Source of the DNA: Cladosporium sp. IMV 00045
Taxonomy: Eukaryota; Ascomycota; Dothideomycetes; Cladosporiales; Cladosporiaceae
Direction of reading: 5' to 3'
Assembly (NCBI GenBank): GCA_001931905.2
Contig: MSJI02000671.1
Location: 1 to 64,000 of the forward strand
Length of the DNA: 64,000 bases
How positions within the stretch are numbered: the stretch's first letter is position 1; each line of letters starts with the position of its first letter. Below the pieces are notes generated by a model that did not search any database, had not been told where the DNA came from, and worked only from the letters and a program-made list of their open reading frames with translations. Below, in pieces: positions 57,059 through 64,000 of this stretch. The translations under genes were made by a program, and so were the position numbers.

Positions 57059-57712
57059 TCAAATGTCGTCAACGTCGATCTCGCCGTCGCTCGAGCTGTC
57101 GTCCTCGCCGAAGTCGAAGCCGATGCCGCCCTCCTCCTCGCCGCCGTAGGTGTCGGTCTCGTTGATCTTGGCGGTCTCGGGCAGCTCGCCGTAGGCCTTG
57201 AGCGAGCGGGCCTCGTCGGCGGAGTACTTGAGGATGACGTCGCCCTTCTCGTCTTGGTATTCACGGAGGGAGAGGAGGATGATGTCGCCCTGGTTGATCC
57301 AGACCTTCTTGCGGAGCTTGCCGCGGATGTGTGCGAGACGTTTGCTGCCGTCGAAGCAGGCGGCCTCGAGGCGGCCGTTGCCGAGCATCTTCACGACCTG
57401 GGCATACTCTGTGGGGAGGGGAGTGTTAGTTGGGTGTCTGTCTTGTGACATGGCGGGGTCGATCGCGGCGGCGGCAAAGGCATCGACAGCGACGGAGATG
57501 ACTTACCCTGACCCTCCTCCTTGAAGGTGAGCTCACGCTTCTCGTTGTCGTTCTCGTTCTTTCCTCTTCTGCGGTTCTTACCGCCCTGTACGTGAAGGTG
57601 TCAGTCAGTATGGGTGCGCCTGTTGTCGTGTGTGGTGGTTGTCTTTGGTGGGCGGGATGGGATGATGGCGGGGTATTGTTGGATGACGCACCTTTCCCTT
57701 GTTCTTGGGCAT
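57059..57712 (-). CDS. Translation initiation factor eIF1A
   Basis: Three exons: 57712-57692 (only MPKNKGK), 57585-57507 and 57408-57059; 149 residues, the normal eIF1A length. Junctions are canonical and in phase. Exon 2 reads [20 protein letters not shown], the basic N-terminal tail that contacts the ribosome. Exon 3 carries the OB fold ([40 protein letters not shown]) and an acidic C-terminal tail ending in DGEIDVDDI. eIF1A acts with eIF1 in start-codon scanning and with eIF5B in subunit joining, in the cytosol. The seven-codon first exon is short and easily missed. The gene is divergent from PHO85. Confidence 0.95.
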
Positions 57713-58625
57713 GGCGACGAATTAGCCAGTGACAGGAGTATGGCAGTGCGGCTTCGTTGCCTGTGTGGGAGAGTAGGAAGAAGAGAGGGTGGTGGTGGTG
57801 GTAGGTTTGTGGGAGAGAGTGGTGGTGGGCGGACTGTGGTGGAAAGTGGGTTGCAAAGGCGGGTTGGAACACTGGCTGGCCCTAGGGAAGGGAAGGGAAG
57901 TATGACACACACAGCAGAGAAGTGGTCCCGCTTGCATGTGCGCGCGACACACACACGACTTCGCTCCCAACCGCGGGGGGAAATTTCAGTGAGATTCGAA
58001 CAAAGAGAGGGGAGAAAGTAGAGTGCCTGAGGCTTCACTTTCGTCCTCACAGCCTGCTAAGCGCCAAAGCTGGACTACTGTACCTCACTACACCCTAGCC
58101 ACCTGCTTGCCCAATCACCAATCACACCTCGTCCACAAGTATAGTACCGCCCTACATACCAATCACTGCCACTCCGGACGCCCATCCTTCAGATGATCGC
58201 CTGCTATTCCGATACCACCAGCAAACTCCAAACATCCTCTCACCCCTCCTCCAACACCACCACCACCTTCGAGCGAGCCGCTCCATCTCCCTCCGACAAC
58301 CCTCACAACGGCCTCCTCATCAACCCCGCGCCCCACCGCTCGCACCTCCACCCACCCTAATAACACCAACACCTCCCTGCCCTCCCTCAGCGGCACCACC
58401 ATAGTTGCTCCCGCCTCTTCCTCCTCGCCCCTGACAATCGCCTCCCAACTCACCACCTCGCGCGACATCCTCTGGGACCCCAAGTACACCCGCAAGGAGC
58501 CTCACCAGATCCGCTTGCATCCCACCCACGTCGGCACTCATACCGTAGATTCCCTCACCGCGGGCCAGCGGACGGACAGTAACATTAGCGTTCGCTCGCT
58601 CGGAGGAGGACACAGGACCGAAGCA
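57713..58625. other. Divergent promoter region with long C-rich leader
   Basis: Lies between eIF1A and PHO85. From about 58190 to 58500 the plus strand is very rich in C and poor in G and has almost no GT dinucleotides. A short upstream frame (58192-58362, 56 codons) starts with ATG. A different frame, in phase with PHO85, is open from 58197 to the PHO85 ATG without any methionine. Confidence 0.6.
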
Positions 58626-59673
58626 ATGGACAAGCGCCATCCGAGTAGTTTTCAGCAGCTTGAGAAGTTGGGTGAGGGCACATACGCCACGGTACGTTTG
58701 CCGTCTTGAGGATGTTGCTGTGAAGGAATTCCCTGTCCTGACGGTCTCCCAGGTATTCAAAGGCCGCAATGGCCAAACCGGCGCGTTCGTAGCGCTCAAG
58801 GAAATCCACCTTGACAGCGAGGAAGGAACGCCTAGCACGGCCATCCGTGAGATCTCGCTTATGAAAGAGCTCAAGCACGAGAACATTGTCAGCCTGTACG
58901 ATGTCATCCACACCGAGAACAAGCTCATGCTCGTCTTCGAGTACATGGACAAGGACCTGAAGAAGTACATGGATTCCTACACGAACACCTCCACAGGCGT
59001 GCGCGGCTCGCTGGAACCCGCGACCATCAAGAGCTTCATGTGGCAGCTGCTGCGCGGGATAGCATTCTGCCACGACAATCGTGTCCTCCACCGCGACCTG
59101 AAGCCCCAGAACTTGCTCATCAACAACCATGGCCAGCTCAAGCTCGCCGATTTCGGTCTCGCCCGCGCCTTCGGCATCCCCGTCAACACCTTCTCCAACG
59201 AAGTCGTCACCCTCTGGTACCGCGCGCCCGACGTCCTCCTCGGCAGCCGCACCTACAACACCAGCATCGACATCTGGAGCGCCGGCTGCATCATGGCGGA
59301 GATGTTCACGGGCCGCCCCCTATTTCCCGGCACGACGAACGAAGACCAGCTCCTCAAAATCTTCCGCCTGATGGGCACGCCCAGCGAGCGCTCCTGGCCG
59401 GGCATCAGCGCTTTCCCCGAGTACAAGCCCACGTGGCCCGTCTACGCCACGCAAGAGCTGCGCGCCATCCTCCCGCAAGTCGACAACTTGGGCCTGCAGC
59501 TGCTGGGGCAGATGCTGCAGATGCGGCCCGAGATGCGCTGCTCCGCCCACCAGGCGCTGGCGCACCCTTGGTTCGCGGAGCTGAACGCCAGGAGCGGCGC
59601 TTCTTCGCAGGGAAACTACGGCGCGGCTCCCGTGCAGGGCGTCGTTGGTGGTCAGCAGCAGAGGGTCTATTAG
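58626..59673 (+). CDS. PHO85: Cyclin-dependent kinase Pho85 homologue
   Basis: Exon 1 is 58626-58691 and exon 2 is 58753-59673, joined by a 61-nt intron that splits the glycine-rich loop ([20 protein letters not shown]); 328 residues. Kinase landmarks: [20 protein letters not shown] with the PSTAIRE cyclin-binding helix, [10 protein letters not shown] catalytic loop, [10 protein letters not shown] activation segment, [20 protein letters not shown] and [16 protein letters not shown]. The C-terminus is a short Gln/Gly/Ser tail. Pho85 pairs with several cyclins and controls phosphate response, glycogen metabolism and cell-cycle entry. The N-terminus [18 protein letters not shown] matches fungal Pho85/PhoA kinases as I remember them, so I keep this ATG despite an open in-frame extension upstream. 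Confidence 0.93.
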
Positions 59674-60347
59674 TTGAGGAGTCGAGCGCGCTGATGTGGT
59701 TTTTTTCTGGCGATGGGGTTGGGGGTTCTGCATTGGGTTTTGAGATGGGATTGAGCATTGGCGTTCTTATGGCGACGGGGGTATGGTATGGAAATGCGAG
59801 ATGGTAAACCTACGTATTGCTCTGACGATGGGTATGAAATGCAACGTATGACGGGTTGGGGAGAGGGTAAATTGAAAACCTCTCAAACATTCCTCAGCGA
59901 CGCTTCAATGTGGCACAGTGCCTTTCTGAGAGTATCTATGACCGCCCATTTACTTGTCAGGTGTGACAACAGTACTGAGATGCTGTTACCGCCGTGTCTA
60001 TGCCTGGGGTATGTTCATTCAAGAACAACATACATCTCAACACGACCGCACCTGGGGCCAGACACCTCCTTGATATCGCTCATACGACCTCGCCTACTCG
60101 AGCTTTCTGCCTCCGATAGGTCTATACACCAGCCTGCACTACACTACTGGATTGGGGAGTCATTAGATCGACATTGGAGCCACTGAAAGCTGCCATGCGC
60201 CGTCACGATTATGTTAGTCCAATCAGCATTTGCCGTTGATTACATAAGACCTAGCTGTGGCATTCGACAGGGCGGCACGAGGATGCTGCAATGGGAGGAC
60301 TATGTCCCGGGGATCAGAAGAAATTGTGTACCTGACTCACTACGGAC
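59674..60347. other. Convergent intergenic region
   Basis: Lies between the PHO85 stop and the NLR stop. A plus-strand frame (59758-60186) has no motif and is not supported. Confidence 0.5.
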
Positions 60348-62586
60348 TCAACCATGAATGGACCAATACAATGCGGCGCGAGCCACACTACCCAGTGTCA
60401 TCGACTGAAGTATATTCTCATCTGCAGCCACACACACGACCCAAAGGAGTAAGTTCGATGCCAACAGGAACGGCATCAGAACGAAGTCCTCCCAGCGGGA
60501 ACTCAGCCTTGTCCAGCCGTGATTACCGTGGTAACTTCTCAGAGCCGTGTGTGCCACTAGTCCCAGTTTAAATGCAACCAGCGTCCATGAGTATGCGGCC
60601 AGCCCTGATCGTAAGGAGGCCGCAAATCTACCTTGATCAGATGAATCGTCGCCGATGAAGAAGAACAATACTATCGAAGGTGTTGACCACGAGAGCAGGA
60701 GTTTTAGATAAATTGCTCGCCCTCTGAGCACGGTCTTGAAGATTTGCAATCTGGTCATTGGGCGGCCTCGTTCGGCGTGTTGGCATAGGTGCTTGATGGC
60801 GTACCCGGATATTCCGCCCTGCTGGCGCGCAGTGTGCGTGAGGCTGATGGTCTGCATAGAGGACAAAAGTGTCCCAAGAAGAGCACAAGCCGTCGTCGTG
60901 GCTTCGAAGGGGGCATGGAGCATACCCGCAGACCGGCATCGGCGATTCTCGGGCAGTTGCAAGACGTAGTTCAGTAAGTAGAGATAAACAACGAATTGCG
61001 GCAACCTGAGAGAAAATGTCAGTTGCTTTTGTATATTAGACAGAAGATCTCAGGCATTGTATACAATATGATAGCGATGAAGGAGGCCTGGAATCTCATG
61101 GCCCACGTCACTACAACGGGGTCGGAGAACGAAAGACATGTCGCCGCGATACTGTCATGTGCGTACGGGAAGTAGAAGGATGCCTTGTTGAGAAAGTACT
61201 GATGGGCCGAAGCGTGGACGAATGTAATGCATCGGTTTTCCGGTTCGTCGGTGAGCCTTGATTGATTGAGACCAAGACCCTGTAAAAGGGGCGGCCGCGA
61301 GATACGATCGACCACAGAATGCAAAAGACCTGCACAAGAGCCAATGATTTCTTGTTCGGTCAAAAGACTTCCCTTGACCCCATGGACCGAAGCCGAAGTA
61401 GCCTCTCTCAAAGCACGCACGGAGAGCGACTCTTCGGCCAGTGTAACCCACATAAGGATCAATCTCGCACGCCGTGAAGTTATCAAGTCATTACCGCGAC
61501 TTACTCTGTCCCAGGCTTCGTCGTAGAAGGATTCCAGTCCGGGCAGGAAAGTGTCCAAGCAAGCATAGACATCCTCAATCCTCGCACATCGCGTGATGCG
61601 GTCCAGGTGGAGCATCGCAACTAGAAACCTGTATTCGTGAGCGCTTAGATCTTCTCATTGTCCACCCTCGAAGAGTCTTACATGTTCGCAGCGGCCATGT
61701 GTACTTTAGCCAACACTTCATCCGCGACTGTGACATACGGAAGTCTTCCCGGTTGACTCAGGATCAGCTCGAGAAACCCCTCACGGGCGTGGTCACGAAG
61801 CCAACACAGTATAGCAGTCTTCAAGTCGTTCGAATGGACTTGAATATGTATTTGTTGGGTCCAAAAAAGCTCTTTTTCGACGTCTGGTAGGTCTCGACTG
61901 GTCACCAGGAGTCTTAGATTGCGACGAGTAATGCTTTGTAACGAGCGAAGAAGTGTACGCCGCGATGGAGAATCCATCTCGTCAAGCGCATCGAGAAGAA
62001 CGAAGACCGGTTCCTCTTCGTCTAGCAACCTCTGATCCAACCAGCCTTGAAGTTGAGCTATGGTTGGACTCCTTCTCCAGAACCATGGTTGTTCGAAAGA
62101 CTTCCTCACATACTGAGGAATCCCGAATCCCTGATCGTTGCGCAAATAGAGCTGGGCCAGAATGGAGCCCAAGAGAGCTTCTGCTGTCTGATTGCGCCTG
62201 TCTGCGAACGAACAGTATACCGCGGCCAGTCTCCCCTTTGTGTTATGCTGAGCCTGAAGATAACACAGCACCTGTGCGAACAGCGTCGTCTTGCCGGTGC
62301 CCATGTCCCCCCGACACCAAAGGACTGATGATGACCTGCGACCATGCTGGTCTCGCCAATCTTGGAAGCGAGCATCATTGAAGAACCAGCTGAGTGTCCC
62401 CTCTTGAAATTGCTTGCAAGCTCATTCATGACTAGATGAGGGGTTGTACGTGGACAACCACTCGAGAATGCGTTGTTGTGAGGAGTCAGCCTCTAACAAG
62501 TTGTAGATGTCGCCCATGTGAACGCGTGCGTCCCCACCGATGGACGTGTTGTGGAAGGTATGGCCGCCATGATCGTTGGTGTCCAT
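60348..62586 (-). pseudogene. NACHT NLR with C-terminal membrane helices, one in-frame stop
   Basis: Exons 62586-61682, 61628-61065 and 61005-60348 join in phase (2127 nt, 708 codons before the final stop). The N-terminus reads HTFHNTSIGGDARVHMGDIY, a stretch often seen ahead of fungal NACHT domains. Then come ILEWLSTYNPSSSHE, a TGA at 62422-62424 (codon 55), and ACKQFQEGTLSWFFNDARFQ. The ATPase follows: Walker A GDMGTGKTTLFAQ, Walker B VFVLLDALDEMDS, sensor-like LRLLVTSRDLPDVE. A winged-helix-like part follows (RLILMWVTLAEESLSVRALR; RCITFVHASAHQYFLNKASF). Where other fungal NLRs carry ANK, WD40 or TPR repeats, this one has about five hydrophobic helices (QFVVYLYLLNYVLQ; ACALLGTLLSSMQTISL; LKLLLSWSTPSIVLFFFIG; YSWTLVAFKLGLVAHTAL; FVLMPFLLASNLLLWVVCVA). 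Fungal NLRs mediate heterokaryon incompatibility and immune-like responses. Text on both sides of the TGA fits the family, so it is a true nonsense codon unless recoded or avoided by a later start. Confidence 0.75.
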
Positions 62587-63502
62587 TGCACTCTCTCAGT
62601 AAGCATTCGATAGAAGCTCATATGTAAGTCTCGAGGAATGGGAGACAACAGGATGTGAGGTTGCAAATCCGAGTTGCAGCGTCGGCAAGGCTGTGTCAGA
62701 TACTGTTAGCATGTCTTCATGGTGCTTGTAGATGGATGGCGCAACAATGCCGCATATCAGCCCACCTGCTCTGGTAATCAGGACCCTGCGATTCGTTCGT
62801 GGTGATGTCAAGGCACACTGATGAAGGTGCATCGAATCGTGTTCCAGTGAGCAAGGAGGAAGTGGGTGCCCAAAAAAAAGCAGAAAAGGGTAAGACGACT
62901 TACGTTCTGTGAGCTAGCAGACAAGGCTGTGCTGACACCACCAAATGCAAGCATGCCTTACCTTGCACGTCCAGAAGGTGGGTGGCACAGAGCCGACTTG
63001 CTGCATATCAGCCGAAGACGGCACTTTGAATGTACATGCTCATGGTTCGCCACGGGATGCATGGTGCATTTGATGTCCTGAGTCTCATGGTGAGCTCCGC
63101 ACCCAAGAGCTGTGAAATGGCGCAACATGCTTCTGTTGACGAGCCTTGCTAAGCCCAAATTGCGCCTTTGGCGGAGAAGCTCAGCTGATTTAGGGACATT
63201 CGTCTGCGAGACTCGGGCGATGGCTGTCAGTAATACCTATCTGAGCACTCTTCATTGCAGGCTCCGTAGCATCATGCGGAGACGGGGGTTACTTAGTCTT
63301 GGAGAATGAGCTGCAAATTGTCTGCACCGGAGAACGTCTGCTCAGCGTCGCTACGTCTGGGCAATTCATTCGTCAAAGACAATATTCTGACGAGTATTCC
63401 AAAGTGACTCAAAGAAGCGATAAGAGCGAATGGCGCATAGCGAGATTCCAAACAATAAAGGTCTACGGTGTCTCTCGAGACGCTAGACGGCCGAAAACTC
63501 AG
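62587..63502. other. Intergenic, no gene seen
   Basis: A minus-strand frame (62596-62832) lies just upstream of the NLR ATG and could in principle hold a 5' exon, but it shows no recognisable effector domain. A conventional HET, HeLo or Goodbye-like domain was not found here. Confidence 0.45.
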
Positions 63503-64000
63503 TCAGCTCGCTCGACGTGGCTTTCTCAGTGAGTTTACCTGCGTCGAGGGAGAACAAAACACGTCGGAACGTTCACCCAACCACTCCCCCACCCACCCCA
63601 CCGCAGCGCCCAACCCCCTCCTCATCGCCTCCCTCTCTCCCTCCTTCTTCAAATCCCCTCTAACGAAACAAGCATGCTCCACGCCCGGAAAATGCCTGTA
63701 CTGCCAATTCGCATTCTTCTCCGTCAGAACCTCCCAGGTCCGCCTCTTCAGAAACGGCGTGTACATCGCGTCCACCTCCGGCGCGAGAACCTGAATTGGA
63801 ACGCGGGGAGAGAGGGAGTCCAGGTCCGCTTCGGTGAGGAGGGAGGGGTGGCCGATTGTTAAACAGTCGATGAGAGGAGGGCTGGAGGTGTCCAGGGGGT
63901 TGAACGCCTCAGAAGCGAGGTACGCGCCCGCCCAGCCGCCATAGCAGTAGCCTATGGCGGCGAGCTTGGGGTATCGGGCGCGGAGGTGGCGGGCGCAGGC
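63503..64000 (-). CDS. Dienelactone hydrolase family protein (partial)
   Basis: The gene enters from the right edge and its N-terminus lies outside the window; 165 residues to the stop are visible. The cysteine nucleophile sits in AAIGYCYGGWAGAYLA. The acid residue is expected at VLAPEVDAMYTPFLKRRTWE and the histidine at FPGVEHACFVRG, completing the Cys-Asp-His triad of dienelactone hydrolases (alpha/beta-hydrolase fold). In fungi this family covers many hydrolases of small esters and lactones, so the substrate is unknown. The final residues (STQVNSLRKPRRAS) include a possible GTAAAC splice donor, so the real C-terminus may differ. Confidence 0.85.
   Translation of the reverse strand, partial: ACARHLRARYPKLAAIGYCYGGWAGAYLASEAFNPLDTSSPPLIDCLTIGHPSLLTEADLDSLSPRVPIQVLAPEVDAMYTPFLKRRTWEVLTEKNANWQYRHFPGVEHACFVRGDLKKEGEREAMRRGLGAAVGWVGEWLGERSDVFCSPSTQVNSLRKPRRAS

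Noticed and set aside
59040..59807. 255-codon plus-strand frame overlapping PHO85
   Set aside because: Another phase of the GC-rich kinase exon, rich in Arg/Pro/His, with no motif.
1..64000. CRISPR array, bacterial operon or phage signals
   Set aside because: The window is clearly eukaryotic (spliceosomal introns, fungal nuclear proteins), and no regularly spaced repeats were seen.

Overview
The window reads as nuclear DNA of a filamentous ascomycete (Pezizomycotina; a Dothideomycete is my best guess, from family content only). Genes are monocistronic. Most introns are 45-115 nt with GT-AG ends and CTAAC/CTGAC-like branch sites. The protein set is typically fungal: SEC9, U2AF65, NOP14, eIF1A, PHO85, EMC6, a CFEM receptor, a fungal vezatin-like protein and a NACHT NLR. 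No tRNA, rRNA, CRISPR array, origin or complete transposon was recognised. Exon coordinates were worked out by hand from reading frame and splice signals. The spliced lengths of the multi-exon genes come out as whole codon numbers, except for the CFEM receptor.

Layout. 1-13 kb is an accessory, partly decayed block. It holds a hairpin with telomere-like repeats, a broken cyclase-family gene, an intact PRISE-like reductase, an HhH-GPD DNA glycosylase, a secreted GH3 beta-glucosidase, a broken type-B carboxylesterase, and the tail of a quercetinase-like cupin. 13-33 kb is loosely packed. It holds a CFEM/Pth11-like receptor with one splice junction that does not fit, a small secreted protein, a two-helix membrane protein, a decayed retrotransposon gag, a CorA-type cation transporter, a CE2-like esterase, and a second PRISE-like reductase next to an MFS transporter. 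33.8-37.6 kb is core (SEC9, U2AF65). 38.7-41.5 kb holds two secreted products: a GH43-type enzyme and a six-cysteine small secreted protein. 42-59.7 kb is mostly core: vezatin-like protein, TPR-like protein, EMC6, NOP14, an SDR, a metallo-beta-lactamase-fold hydrolase, cyclophilin H, eIF1A and PHO85. 60-64 kb returns to accessory content: a NACHT NLR with C-terminal membrane helices, interrupted by one in-frame stop, and a dienelactone hydrolase-like gene cut by the window edge.

How the genes relate. The core genes serve splicing (U2AF65, cyclophilin H), translation initiation (eIF1A), 18S rRNA maturation (NOP14), ER membrane insertion (EMC6), exocytosis (SEC9) and phosphate/nutrient signalling (PHO85); there is no operon-like linkage. 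The accessory genes suggest plant-polymer use and host or neighbour sensing: GH3, GH43 and CE2 enzymes, a candidate effector, a CFEM receptor and an NLR. The most unusual items are the membrane-tailed NLR disabled by a single TGA, the four-exon secreted protein whose introns all fall between codons, and a 15-nt microexon in the MFS transporter.
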